A DNA stretch of 64,000 nt. Source: Neoscytalidium dimidiatum. Taxonomy: Eukaryota > Ascomycota > Dothideomycetes > Botryosphaeriales > Botryosphaeriaceae. Position numbers and translations under genes: made by a program. The DNA is taken from assembly GCA_037367355.1 (NCBI GenBank), contig CM074698.1, forward strand, positions 1,984,001-2,048,000, written 5' to 3'. Position 1 is the stretch's first letter; every line of letters begins with the position of its first letter. Shown here piece after piece: positions 22,110 through 33,632 of the stretch. The notes beneath the pieces are model-generated. The model was not told the DNA's origin, made no database searches, and saw nothing but the letters and a program-made list of their open reading frames with translations.

Positions 22110-23981
22110 TTACTGCTCTGGTGGATATACAACGATCTTGTCCAAATCAGCACCCTTCACGTCGAACCCGTTACTCAGGCCACCAACGGTAATTGTGTTC
22201 GGACCCTCCTTGAGAGGTAATAGAAGAGGAGTGGAGAGAATTATGCCCTTATGAGTGTCGCGCTGGTAGAGTGTCTGCACATTTTGCGTGTCGCCGTTCA
22301 CAACAACGCTGCTGATACGGCGAAGCTGCCATTTGCCACCAATGCGATCCGGAGAGCCACCAGCTACGATACCATGAGTAATATGTAAAAAGAAGGAATT
22401 ACTAAGAAACACTTACGCTGGTCTCCGAAGCCCATGTCATCCGTATCTAAAAGAAGCATTAAAGTCAGGTTTTTGGAAGGCATGTAACAAAAGGAACTTA
22501 CTCTGATAGTAGAAGGACACCCATTGTTCCTTGCCTGTACCTTCAATCCCTTCGAAGGTCACTGTACTATCATTGCCGTAGATGCCTGTTACGATAGTGC
22601 CTTTGCTAGCAAAGTTCTGCAGCAACATTCATCAGCCCGTGACTGTACGGTCCAATGGCTAACTTACGGCTTCCTGCTTGAAAGCACTTCCGCTGGTTGT
22701 CGCATCAGCTGCGTAGTAAGCAGTACCCTCAACCGGGCTCCACTCCCCAGATTTTCTACAGCTTTCAGTCAGCAGCCTTGGAGAATGCTTTGAGGCAGAA
22801 CTTACACATCTAAGTTATACACATCATACCACTCCAGCTCAAGCGTTTTCTTTTCGTCATCAATATTGATGGGTAGCCAGATATATCTGCTCTCCCACAA
22901 GGAATTCGAATCCCACTTCGGGTATAAATCAGCTTTGATCAGTGTCGACATACGACTCCGTGTGTTGTATATACCTGGTCACCAAGATACAGATACGTTG
23001 TCTGCTTTTCTCCAGCAATCCTCAAGGAGAATCCAGATTGGGAATTGAAAGTCCTGGTATTCAATGGCGCTACAATGAAAGGTTGCGACCAAGGGCCGGC
23101 GAGCGAATCCGCACGGAAAGCAACAACATCTGGAAAAAATCAGAAAGTTGTGATATTACAGCCTCCCAGATTCTCACTCACTGTTTGGACGGTACCCCGT
23201 CTTGTGGCTCATCAGGGCATAGTAACTCTTCTCCGTCTGGATGATTGTTGGCGCTTCGAGATCAAATTTGTCCCAGCGGTGGATGACCTCGTCAAGGTCG
23301 CTGATGTCCTCATTATAGCTGGTAAGGTAGACGTCACGGCCTTCTCTGCTGTCACCGTTGGAATAGAGGGCATATGTTCTAGCGTCCTTGTAGTCGGTGA
23401 ACATACCGAAGTCTTGGGACCAGTTTCCCAGTGGTGCAGTGGCGTTGACGAAGGTATAGGGTCCGGCTATGGTATCAGACGTAGCAAATCCTTGCAGAAG
23501 CCAGCCGTATGAGGAGTTGTCCGCATGCCACCACATCTGTTCCGAATTAATGAGATACCAGTCTTTCAGAGTGATCAGAAACCTACATGATACTGATTCG
23601 CACTCTCACTATAGGCAACCTTGGGTCGTTGAATGATATGCTCAGGAGAAATGTAGGGGTGACCCTCAATGGGCTCTGTAGAAATCAGTACATTCCTTTC
23701 CAAGTGCGGAGAACAAACATACCGAGAGCAAGACCCTCATAAGTCCATGTTGCCAAGTCCTCAGAACTGTACACCGTCACACCACCACCCTCCTCTTGAC
23801 CCTCAATCTTGTACTCCCCAAACCAGAAGAATTTCCCTGACTCAGGATCGACAGTGACACCACCGGCATGCGCATTGATCAAATTCCCCTCTGTATCATG
23901 CCACCTTCCGCCCGGCACAATGTACTTTGACTGCACTACTCCAGCTACAAGTAGCAAGGACGAAAGGCTTTTCAACATCAT
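22110..23981 (-). CDS. Secreted GH43-type glycoside hydrolase with CBM35-like domain (nine exons)
   Basis: Exons are 23723-23981, 23587-23675, 23182-23536, 22975-23129, 22806-22915, 22668-22755, 22502-22616, 22417-22446 and 22110-22363. They total 1455 nt, or 484 aa. One exon encodes only 10 codons. A signal peptide precedes the five-bladed propeller start KYIVPGGRWHDTEG, INAHAGGVTVD and FFWFGEYK. Further blocks are MWWHADNSSYG, SRDVYL-like GREGRDVYLTSYNED and EAPTIIQTEKSYYALMS, matching the exo-beta-1,3-galactanase branch of GH43. From about residue 365 a beta-rich domain (VSFYYQNTDDMGFGDQ ... LPLKEGPNTITVGG) resembles CBM35. The likely substrate is plant arabinogalactan or other wall polysaccharide. 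The exact GH43 subfamily is inferred from memory of the fold blocks. Confidence 0.88.
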
Positions 23982-25871
23982 GATGGCCGGGATCAGGGGC
24001 TCTTACCTGGAGTTCCTGGTCCAGCAACTATCGAGTCTTTTAATAAAGCGGCCAAGACAATTACGGCGAGCGTTCGCCCGAAAGCCTGGGTACCGGAAAT
24101 ATCGTCATGGGGACTTGCAGGCTCGTAATGGATTTAGTTCGGTCGCATTTACTCCGTGCGGCAGGTCGTTTAAAGGCAGGTCACCGCTGGGCTTCGCTTA
24201 GAGCAGTGCAATCCCCGCACTTCCCCGCAAGCCGCGCCGCGAAGGAATGCAAGGCACCGTTTCTCCCACCGCGATTTCGGGCCTGGAAGGGATCTAAGGC
24301 TGAGCGTTGGCACGGTCGCTGCCCGGATAAATCGGAGGCCGTTTCAAAGTATGCGCAACATGTACGGGACCTACATCTGACCGCATTTACCAGCGTCTTG
24401 AGTATTGAGCCAAGTGTTGTCACAGTAGCGGCTGCGGCCGGGATGTCGCGCAACGTCGTGGATCACCCGGTGGCTCTTCCGTCAAGGCGTCAACCAAACC
24501 CGCTTATACGCAATACTTCTTCGCTCACTTAACGCTTTCGTAGATTGCGAGATATCTTATCATTCATCGCTTAGAATGAACTAGCAAAACGGACGTTTGT
24601 CGCTGAGAAACGGGGGTGTTGGATTGGCTGGAAATTCGATTGAAACTTGTGCAAAAGAACATGTGAACATCGGATGAAACTTTAGATGTAGATCATCTTC
24701 ACTATACATGGGCACCATGTAGATCGGAGCCCGCGTCTGAGACCCTGCACACAAGGGCCTCAGCATAGCTGCGGCCCGCCCAGTGGCGCAGGAATCTGAG
24801 GCTGTGTGCATCCTTGCCTAATGGCACGTGTTACCAAAACCGCGGGACGGTCAACAGCAACTGCACTGATCTGATGCGCTTCATTCGCATGCAACTCTTT
24901 TCGACGCATACTCGCTAAGAAGATTTGTCATTGATGATAAAAAACGAAAGTGTATAGACTGTAACAAATTGCAAAACAAAAAAAAATTGGATCCAGTTGG
25001 CTCGATTTGTTTTCCACTCACTGTATACTGCATCAGCTATCCAGAAAATAGACAGTGCAAAAAGCAGTAGGAAGGAATTTTGAGCTGCAAACGGGCGTTT
25101 TCTTTGCGAGTCAATGCCTTCTTCATTAGCATGAGGGTCTTCCGAAGATAACTGGACGCGTAAAGCTTTTTCGGCTGTTGCTACGTAGCATGATTAGTGC
25201 ACACAATTTGATTCAAATCAAGAACTAGCGCTCTTGGGTGCCGTGCTGATATTCAATTAACTAATCAATACTGGCGTCCCTTCCGTTTTAATCATGTCCG
25301 TACTGGTTCCGGAGGTAAGCACCGGAGGTCTGAATTGAATCATGGCCGCTGTTCTATTTAGTCCTAGCCGCTGCCTCAGCGTATCGCTGTAGTATCTTGC
25401 GGCTGCCCTTTAATGGAACTCCGCCCACATTGTCTACAAAAGCGGGTCGTACAGCCTACTCGTACCCCAAAATCTGACAAACGCGCGGACCATCTCAGGG
25501 TGAGACGAGATGCACGTGAGTGTTAAACGCCGGCTCGATTGTCAGCGGACGAAATGCGCGACCATCTTGCCTGACAAAGACTCTCTTGACGTAGTTGTCC
25601 GGTCAACTTCATCCCCTTCTGAAACGTGCTTCGCAGATTCATAAGCTTTCGGGCTTCGAGAAGCAGCGTTGCTCCCACAGAAGAAGCTGACAATAGCATG
25701 ATGGAAGCCACGTACCATGACATATAAATTATTTGACTACCATGCAATTGAAGAGCTACCACTGAAATACCAAAGACAAGCTTTCTTCTGTGTAGTCTGA
25801 ATACCCCCAAGCTCACCCTCTCAGCTCGCTTCCGCCCTCAGAAACAAACCTCCCACCCACACACCTCAATC
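23982..25871. other. Divergent intergenic region, no gene seen
   Basis: About 1.9 kb between the GH43 gene (minus) and the SDR gene (plus). 24.0-24.5 kb is GC-rich and 24.6-25.3 kb AT-rich, but neither part shows a supported gene. It should carry both promoters. Confidence 0.45.
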
Positions 25872-26725
25872 ATGTCGAGCCAACCTCTTGCCGGCAAAGT
25901 CGCCATCGTCACAGGCGGCACCCGTGGCATCGGCGCAGCCACCGTCCTCGCCCTGGCGCAGCGCGGAGCAAAGGTGAACAACCCCCTCCACTCCCACCAC
26001 AAACAACCCCCCTGCACGGGCCATGCTCACGAACCCAGGTCGCCTTCACCTACGTCTCCGAGAGCAGCGAGCCCCTCGCCGCCGCCCTCGTCGACAAAGC
26101 CGCCGCGCTGAACAACGGCTCGACCGCGCTCGCCATCCGCGCGGACATCGCGGACGCCAGCACGCCGGAGCGGATCGTGCAGCAGACGGCGGCCGCCTTC
26201 GGCACGACGATCGACATCCTGGTCAACAACGCGGCCGTCGCGCGCAACGCCGCGCTGGGCGCGTACGACCTGGCCGCGTACGAGGCGACGTACAACACCA
26301 ACGTCCGGGGCCCGCTGTTCCTCGTGCAGGCGCTGGTCCCGCACCTGCCGGCCGCCGGCGGCGGCAGGATCGTCAACGTCGGCTCCGTCGTCGCGCGCAT
26401 GGGCGTGCCGACCAACGCCATCTACTCCGGCACCAAGGCCGCGCTCGAGGCCGTCACGCGCGCGTGGGCCATCGAGCTGGGGCCGCGGGGCCACACGGTC
26501 AACACCGTCGCGCCCGGCGCGACCGAGACGGACATGCTGTCCCAGGTGGCGGAGAACCCGGTGATGCGGGGCGTCTTGGACAAGGTGAGGGCGGAGACGC
26601 CGATGGAGGCCCGCTTGGGCACCGCGGAGGACGTGGCGCTTGTGGTTGCGTGGTTGAGCGGGGACGAGGCGCGCTGGGTCACCGGCCAGAGCATTTCGGC
26701 GTCCGGCGGCGCGGTCATGTATTGA
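25872..26725 (+). CDS. Short-chain dehydrogenase/reductase (classical SDR)
   Basis: Exons are 25872-25973 and 26039-26725 (789 nt, 262 aa), with a 65-nt phase-0 intron. The cofactor motif TGGTRGIG lies at residues 15-22, the NNAA motif follows in ILVNNAAVARNA, and the active site is Tyr163-x3-Lys167 in YSGTK, preceded by the Ser of NVGSVVA. The tail VTGQSISASGGAVMY is typical of 3-oxoacyl-reductase-like SDRs, including fungal secondary-metabolite reductases such as trihydroxynaphthalene reductase. TGG plus the following Arg suggests NADPH. It is co-directional with the oxygenase at 27460 and the DUF3237 gene at 28994. The second exon is very GC-rich. The substrate is unknown. Confidence 0.92.
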
Positions 26726-27459
26726 GCGGGAGCGGAGGCTCAGGGTCGGCATGACGAGGGGGAAGTTCGTGGTGGGTTGCGGGCCAGTTGATGCGGAGTG
26801 CTGGTCAATGTGTGGCGGGTGCTGTCTTGCATAATAGATTCGGCATTTTAGATACTATACATTCCTTTCATTAGCCATTTTTTTTTTTATTCTGTTCCGT
26901 TGGTCGTGCATTGTTGCTCATAACCATATTGTCAATTACCAGCCCGCCAAATTCCCATGGCAGGATCAGGTGATGATACGCTTTACGCGTCCGAGATTTC
27001 TCGTGCGAGACCCCTACGGAGTGCTTATCAGCTTCGTTTGTTCGCATGATTTCGGAAACAGACGTTGATGGAAAAGCCAAGCTTATCTTACTAATTGGCG
27101 CCCTCATGGATGGCGTAATGCGCCATCCCCACTTTTGGAGCTCAGCCAGGTTTTCGACTGTGCGGTATTCGTCCGCCATTTCATAGCGACATTTTTGAGA
27201 CCTTCAAGCAGAGCTTGAATGTTGCTGAGCGGTCCTGAAAATAGGACGGCTTTGCAGATTTTTGCAACAAAATAAAATTCTTGGCCTGGTGTTGATACCT
27301 GCCCACGGTTTGCACTGCCGATCGGCATCCCGTGGCCGAACATTGCAGCGCGGCTCGCGTGATAAAGGCAGCTGTCTCCCCGCACGCTTGTTGGAAGCAC
27401 CACTTTTGCAGGTCTACGCTCTTGCTGCAAAGCGTGAGAAGGAAAAGAAAATATCTGCC
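26726..27459. other. Intergenic, promoter of oxygenase gene
   Basis: This 734 bp stretch separates two plus-strand genes. It contains a run of ten T at 26880 and no recognised gene. Confidence 0.45.
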
Positions 27460-28613
27460 ATGTCTCAAGTCCAGACAGAATCGCGCCCAACGCGTACCTT
27501 GCGTCTGCAGAACGGCCAGACTTATGAGTTTGAGTCGAACGAATCCGTTGAAGCCGATGAAATCCCTATCATCGATATATCCGGGGTGTACAGTGAGAAG
27601 TTGGAGGACCGTCAAGCCGTCGCGGAGAAAGTGAGGGAAGCAGCTCATCGGATCGGCTTCTTCTATATTGTGGGCCATGTGAGAACGCCCTTTCTAGCCT
27701 CTGGATCTCATGCTGACCGAACTAGGGCATTGATTCTCATTACGCAGAGAAGGCTTTCGAGGAGGCCAAGCGCTTCTTTGCTTTGGAGGAGCAGAAGAAG
27801 ATGGAAGTGTGGACGGGATTGGTGCCGAATGAGTTCGTCGGATACCATCCCATGCAAGCTTACAATCGGAACGGGTTAAAACAGAAGGGTAACCCGCCTG
27901 ATCGTCCGTGGCAACCTCTCTAGCTCAAAGCATTTCTAGATCTCAGCGAAGCCTTCAACTGGTCTTACGAACCAGCTGCCGATCCGGAAGCCATCGATCC
28001 GAACGAGAAATCCATCAGCATCTGGCCATCCGACGTTCCAGGGTTCAAAGAGGGTCTGTTGGAGTATTACGCGCAGCTCCTTAAGCTCGCGCGAAAGATG
28101 ACCAAAGTTTTCGCGCTCGCACTTCATCTACCGGAGGATTCCTTCGACAAGTACGTGACAAGGCCCGAGGCAGGCATGCGCATCCTGCACTACCCGGCAC
28201 AGGAAGTCTCACCGGACGATCAAGCCGGCCTGGGCGCCCACACAGACTTCGAGTGCTGGACAATCGTCACGCAGGACGACTGCGGCGGGCTCGAAGTGTT
28301 GAACAAGCAAGGGAAGTGGATTAAGGCGAAGCCTGTGCCGGGCTCGTTCGTCGTCAACATCGGCGACTGCTTCATGCGACAGACGAACGACTTCTTCGTG
28401 TCGACGGTGCATCGGGTTGTCAACAAGAGCGGGAAGGAGAGGTACTCGGCGCCGTTCTTTTTCGGCTTCGATCGCAGCAAGCTCCTCGAGCCGGTGCCTA
28501 CATGCGTCAGCGAGGTCAACCCAATGAAGTATCCCATCGTCACCGCCGGGGAATACTACAAATGGAGGGCCAACAAGGCGAAGACGGGGAACGCGGAGCT
28601 GAAGCTGCAGTAG
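27460..28613 (+). CDS. 2-oxoglutarate/Fe(II)-dependent dioxygenase, isopenicillin-N-synthase-like
   Basis: Exons are 27460-27678, 27726-27888 and 27940-28613 (1056 nt, 351 aa). The N-terminal DIOX_N block EIPIIDISGVY and IGFFYIVGHGID is followed by the Fe(II) ligands His228-x-Asp230 in GAHTDFECWTIV and His285 in STVHRVVN. The 2-oxoglutarate anchor is RYSAPFF. The order and spacing are standard for the IPNS/flavanone-hydroxylase-like superfamily. Fungal members hydroxylate, desaturate or cyclise small molecules, and some degrade xenobiotics. Without a backbone enzyme nearby the substrate is open. Start chosen at GCCATGTC; the frame extends upstream but without family similarity. An AATAAA lies 129 nt after the stop. 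Confidence 0.93.
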
Positions 28614-28741
28614 TTATGGCGCCATCTCGTTCCCACCCCGCAGCGGGCGGTGGATCTCGGATCTCGGATCTGGATCTCATTGAACGTGTGTCTGAGCGGG
28701 ACGTTCCCGATTCGTCAATTCTCGGAGAACAGAGTGCTTGC

Positions 28742-28747
28742 AATAAA
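28742..28747 (+). terminator. Candidate polyadenylation signal of oxygenase gene
   Basis: AATAAA lies 129 nt after the oxygenase stop codon, a plausible 3' end distance. Confidence 0.35.
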
Positions 28748-28897
28748 GAAAGAGCGGAAAACACCTGAACCATTTCCTTATCCGCCCCGACTTCCACGGC
28801 TTTTTGGCCGCTCTGCCCCGCAAATTATGACCCGGCAACGCACCCCGGCACCAGCAGTTGCTTCCCCACCATTCGTCCGATCGGGCGGCCCCAGCAA

Positions 28898-28904
28898 TAT
28901 ATAA
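28898..28904 (+). promoter_or_regulatory. TATA box of DUF3237 gene
   Basis: TATATAA lies 90 bp upstream of the ATG at 28994. Confidence 0.45.
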
Positions 28905-28993
28905 CCATTATAAGCCTCTTGAATCCCATTGATCTATTAACGTATTGATTCCAATTGGGCAAACCCACGGCGCCAGCCTCCATCGTCATCATC

Positions 28994-29667
28994 ATGCATC
29001 TCCTCCGCAGCATCACCGCCGCCTGCGCGGTCCTCTTCTCCGCCGGCGCCATCGCCCAAAACGCGACGGTGCCGACCGCGCCGGCGCTCGAGCACCTCTA
29101 CACGGCGCTCGTCGACTGCGAGCCGCGGGTCTTCACCAGCCAGACGCCCAAGGGCCTGCGCACCGCCATCCCGATCGTCGGCGGCAACTTCACCGGGCCC
29201 CGGCTGAGGGGCAGGATCCTCGACCTCGGGGCCGACTGGGGCACGACGGACACGCAGACGGGGCTCTTCACCGCCGACACGCGGTACAACCTGCAGACGC
29301 ACGATGGCGCAAACATCTTCATCCAGACGTCCGGCCCGAAGCAGGGGAATGGTGACCTGCATCTGAGGCTGGTGTTTGAGACGGGAGACAAGGAATATTA
29401 CTGGTTGAATAACATCGTTGGTGAGTTGCGTGATATGTGTTGTTATTTATGACGAAGGGCCACTTTTGCGCTCATTCGATATTCGTTTTCTTAGCTGTTG
29501 GCGTTCTGCATCGTGTTGCGGAGTATGAGGATGGTAGCTACACGCTGCAGATTGATGCGTGGAATGTAAGTTGCAACTCGGCCATTTGCTGAGCGGAGAG
29601 CTGACAGTCCTTGCAGCTTGCAAATGAGTGGACTAACACAACGTTCGTGAATGGCACGACGTACTAG
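28994..29667 (+). CDS. Secreted DUF3237-family protein (three exons)
   Basis: Exons are 28994-29420, 29495-29565 and 29617-29667 (549 nt, 182 aa). A signal peptide (MHLLRSITAACAVLFSAGAIAQ) is followed by one DUF3237 domain: GLRTAIPIVGGNFTGPRLRG, ILDLGADWG, DTRYNLQTHDGANIFIQTSG and a FETGDKEYYWLNNI strand. These are the conserved blocks of this small beta-barrel family. The family is widespread in bacteria and fungi and has no firmly assigned activity. A secretion signal and several N-glycosylation sites (NAT, NFT, NTT, NGT) suggest an extracellular role. It follows the SDR and oxygenase genes on the same strand, 380 bp behind the latter. The start was chosen at the methionine that opens the signal peptide. 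Confidence 0.85.
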
Positions 29668-30655
29668 ATGGAAAGCATTACGGTACTCTATGAGAAATTA
29701 AATTCATTTCCATATTTTATTCCGGGACACTTTGAGGGCCACTAAGAAGATCTTGACAAGGCGCAGATGCGGAAATCTGGTCGCGATTTCTGTAGCGCCA
29801 AGCATTACAGACCAAATCTCCACGCCATTCCAGGGCTCCGGACATCTGACTGCAGCAACAGGGTGTATTATCATCTACAAGATCTGTAATATCATCCTTA
29901 GAATTGTGGGCCACACATAAATTGAAAGAGATCAAGCAACATCAAATGAATGGAACAGGCCCCTTGAGAGGGAAACGTGAATCGCCGAACCTAAGCCACT
30001 CCACCTTTCACATCCGCGCAGGAAGCCAGGCCCCCTATCGCCGATCGAGCAGCCAAAAACCGCGCAGAAGCCTGAATGGCCATGACAAAATTCACTCAGT
30101 CTCAAGCCCAACTGCCGAACGCAACTGTCGAAACGGGGGAGCCAAACCGCCAACAGTGATGGACACAACGTACTCGAATTCGGGTATAAATCTCCGCAGT
30201 GGCGCACCGCTGCGTGCTTACCGTCCGAGCACAAGCACTCGGCTATCGAAGCAAGTAGCCGACCGTTTTTTTCTGGCCCCCGAGAAAAAAAAAAAAAGAA
30301 CTGATTCGAGAAATGAGGGCTATCCTAGCCGGGAAGTCACGAGCGGCGGGACCACGGGAGGGACGCTGCGCGCGCCCTTCACCCTCTGTCGAGGGGCGCC
30401 CCCCGTGATCGGGCCGACCGGTGGCAGTGGAAATGGCGGACACGGCACATGACACCTGGGCATAACATTTCACATTTGCAAAGCTCACGTTTTATGAGGC
30501 GTGGGACGATTCTTTTGCGTGCGCATAAAATTACAATTAAGCCATTATTGGTTTTTATGAATTAAAGTTATTTGCGTTTGCTGTTGTAACTACGTGCATT
30601 CGACTTCGACTTCGGAGGCTCTTTCTCTCTCTCTCTATCTCGTGTGTGGAGAAGT
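29668..30655. other. Convergent intergenic region, no gene seen
   Basis: Nearly 1 kb between the 3' ends of the DUF3237 gene and the CFEM gene. It contains an A-run near 30286 and a CT microsatellite at 30619-30640. No coding signal was found. Confidence 0.45.
30619..30640. repeat. CT-rich microsatellite
   Basis: A short pyrimidine run, mostly CT/TCTC, just downstream of the CFEM stop codon on the minus strand. Confidence 0.5.
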
Positions 30656-31233
30656 TTAGAGCACGAGCATGACGGCGCCCATGATGGCGGAGAGACCGGC
30701 GGCCATGCCGCCAGCCTTGAGGATGCCAGCGGCGTTGGTGGAAGACGGGGTCGGGGTCGAGGATGAAGACGGGGTCGACGCCGAGCCGGGGGTGGTGATG
30801 GCGGCGGTCGAGTTGGAGCTGGTGGTCGAGGACGTCGACTTGCCGCTGTTCAGATCCTGGCAGATGCTGTCGGAGACGGTGGAAGACTCTGCGGGACGCT
30901 GTTAGAGAACGTGTTGTTGCTGAGGTGGTGGGGCGGGTGAGGGTGAGACGTACTGACTGCCTCCTCGGCGGTGCAGCTCTCGGAAATGCAGCCAATGACC
31001 TCGGCGGCCAGGTCATCCTGCTTCTTGCACTGGCAAGCGGCATCGGTGACCTCGCAGCCAACCTTGGGGGCGCCAGCCTTGATGCAAGGAACCTGGAGGG
31101 AAGGTTAGCCGTCTGCCCGGTGCTGGCCGAGGTGATTTTGGAAACATACGGCGCAGGCGGGGATGTCAGCCGTGGTGTAGGCGGCAGCCATGGAAGCCGA
31201 AGCGGCAAGGACAACAGCAGCGGAGAACTTCAT
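30656..31233 (-). CDS. CFEM-domain GPI-anchored protein
   Basis: Exons are 31150-31233, 30954-31092 and 30656-30888 (456 nt, 151 aa). After the signal peptide the CFEM domain shows all eight Cys: IPACAVPC, KVGC, the diagnostic CEVTDAACQC, EVIGC, SESC and SDSIC. The Asp in the CxxxDxxCxC block is the axial haem-iron ligand in studied CFEM proteins. A Ser/Thr/Pro-rich stalk of about 45 residues follows, then a hydrophobic tail (GLSAIMGAVMLVL) typical of a GPI signal. CFEM proteins serve in haem or iron uptake, adhesion, or as effectors. The second intron uses GTACGT; the GTCAGT four bases upstream gives the wrong frame. The intron between the third- and second-last Cys region is usual for the family. 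Confidence 0.92.
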
Positions 31234-33632
31234 CGTGAATGATTTGATTGTGGTCGTAAAAGAGTGGACAGCACAGCTGGTGTTATTCAAACGAAGGACA
31301 GGCGAAGAAGCTTGATGCTGAGCAAACAACGGCGGCAGCAGACTGAATTTATCTCTCAGAGAAGTAGGGAGAATGTAGAGGGCCCTGGTCTTTGCTTCCC
31401 AATACTCGCACACGAGGGGTAGCCAGCTTGCCTGATCTGTGCGAATGGCAGAGATTAGGGTTACCGAGTGCGCGCGCGGATATTCAGCGCAGGGCAGGGC
31501 AGGTCGGGGCTGTCGGGCCAGGCATCGGTGTGCGACAATTGGGGAATCCTACGATGATCTTTTACTGCCGCTGGAGGTCCGCAACGACAGTGTGGATTCA
31601 GGGTTACCCTCGAAGGTCGAAATGATAGGCTGATTCGAACGGCGCAAGGCCGAACGTTGGGCCATGGCCCGTCCGCAAACTTCACGCGGACGCTGCGGGT
31701 CGGATCGACACAGACACAGAGACGGCATCAAAGCTTAGTAGGAACAAGAGTAATGTTGCAATTTGAACTGAGTCTCGCCCAGCCTTGCTAACCGCATTCA
31801 AACGATGACGGTTTATCTTTATACGCGCCCTGATCGTTTCTGGCCAAGATCTGCTCTCGGGCCGACGTTTTCCAACTGCCGGCAAAGGCGGAAAGCCGTA
31901 TAGCGTGACAGAGAGTCTGTAGACTGTCGGACTAGCGCGGACTCGAGAAACGGAAAGGGGCATGAATCGCTGGCAAAGCCAAACGGCCTGGACCACGGAG
32001 ACCGAAGGGCGCGGGGAAAGGCCGCAGGACAGGAGATAGGGCGGGAAAAATGGGCCGGTAAAGTCCCCGGTTATTCGAGGGGTGTGCCTGGCGATGGATC
32101 ACCATGAGTCCCGGGCAGACGAGGCACCCACCGCCAAGAATTCGCCTTCCAGAGCCCACCGCTTTTCCGCCATGGCCATGGCAGTCGCCGAGAGATTCCA
32201 GGTTGAGCGTAGATTTACGACGTCCCGTCCGCAAAGCCTCGTGAGTTCCGCGTAGATGCACCGGGTTCCTTCCTTGGCGGGTTAAGGGTGAGCTACAAGA
32301 ATCGGAGATGGAGCAAGACGGTGATTGCAGTTCATTTGGACAGGTCTGCGAGCTGCGTACTGCTGCACACCGATCAGCATTCCTCACAACTTGCGATTGG
32401 AGGAGTCCTTCAGGCAGAGTAAAGCCAGTCGAATTTCATAAAGTGGCTGATCCGATGATGGGCGCTCAGGGTGAGGATTGCATGGGATGGTAAGTAAGGC
32501 ACTCCTGCCAAGGGTCCGTTGGCCATGGGCGTATCGAAGTCAGAGGCAGCATGCTGACGAAGGAGTTCGTACTCCCAGATTCACGTTCCGGAGAAGCCGC
32601 AGCGATGCAAGGAGAGGACCTGAAGTTGAGCGAACGATGCGCGGTCAGGGAGACGGCGGTGCTTATAAGGACTCGTGGCCGGCCGGAGATATGGAAGCAG
32701 TCGAATTCCGGCCCTAAAGCGTCAAGCATCAAGAGCTGAGCAGAGTGAGATGGCGATGGTTCTTGGAGCAATTGCATCGCTGGCTCCCCAGGAAAGCTGC
32801 ATGGTGCAGGGCGACGGCGCCGTGATTTCTGGGCACCGTGAGGGCGGTAGGCGACAGACGGCAGAGCGGCGAGGCGGCTTACATAATTCAGGAACGCAGC
32901 TTCCCGCAGCCTTCTCCCACTGACGTCACTTCCTGACTCTGCATGCTATCGAGTCCTGTTCGCGCCGATCCACCATCACCGCCCACTTCGCTACGTCCAC
33001 GGCTTTCGCTTTACTCTCTGCGAAACCGACCATGGAGCAGATCGCTATAGATATATGCACACCTGCAGCTTATAGCCTCTCCGCCCGCAGTTCCGCCCGT
33101 CACAATCCGCGTCCGCTCATCGCCTAACGCAACCCCTGCCACCCACACGGAAGATTTGACATTGCGGTGTGATCAAACGGTGCGGTTACTCGTGCCTAGA
33201 ATCACACAGAAGGATTGATCTGATGTTACAAACTCGCGGATGAACGCGTGCACTTGTTCAATGGCCTGAGTTAATGCATGAATAACTACGCATTCCTCAT
33301 TGCAGCGCACAATTTCTGGAGAAGTCCATGGCTTATTGTACATGTCATCGAACTTAAGGCTGCGTGCAGCTGTATCTGCGTCGGCTGTAGCAGTTGTCCC
33401 TTCTAGATCCTGATTTACAGCGGCATTTTTAATGGGGCAGCAGGTCGGTTCTCCAGCCTAGCCAGATTGACGCGAAACTTTGTGCTCCCCACACCAATGG
33501 CAGGACGATCTATCCAAGGTGACAAAGTAGGCCAAAAAAGGGCAAAACTAAAATTCATACAGACTGAAGCAACAGCCGCCCTGGATGACTGACGCAGGGG
33601 AATCACCAAACAGAGCATACCTGGGACCACGT
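31234..33632. other. Gene-poor region, no gene seen
   Basis: About 2.4 kb between the CFEM gene and the 3' end of the conserved secreted-protein gene (both minus). Many short frames occur in both strands without motif or splice support. A tRNA B-box-like GATTCGAAC at 31632 has no matching A box at a proper distance. Confidence 0.4.

Larger units (their letters stand above)
28614..28993. other. Intergenic between oxygenase and DUF3237 gene
   Basis: This 380 bp stretch holds an AATAAA at 28742-28747 for the upstream gene and TATATAA at 28898-28904 for the downstream one. No gene was seen. Confidence 0.5.

Noticed and set aside
31600..31720. tRNA-like B box (GTTCGAATC on the minus strand)
   Set aside because: No A box at the right distance and no cloverleaf could be folded.
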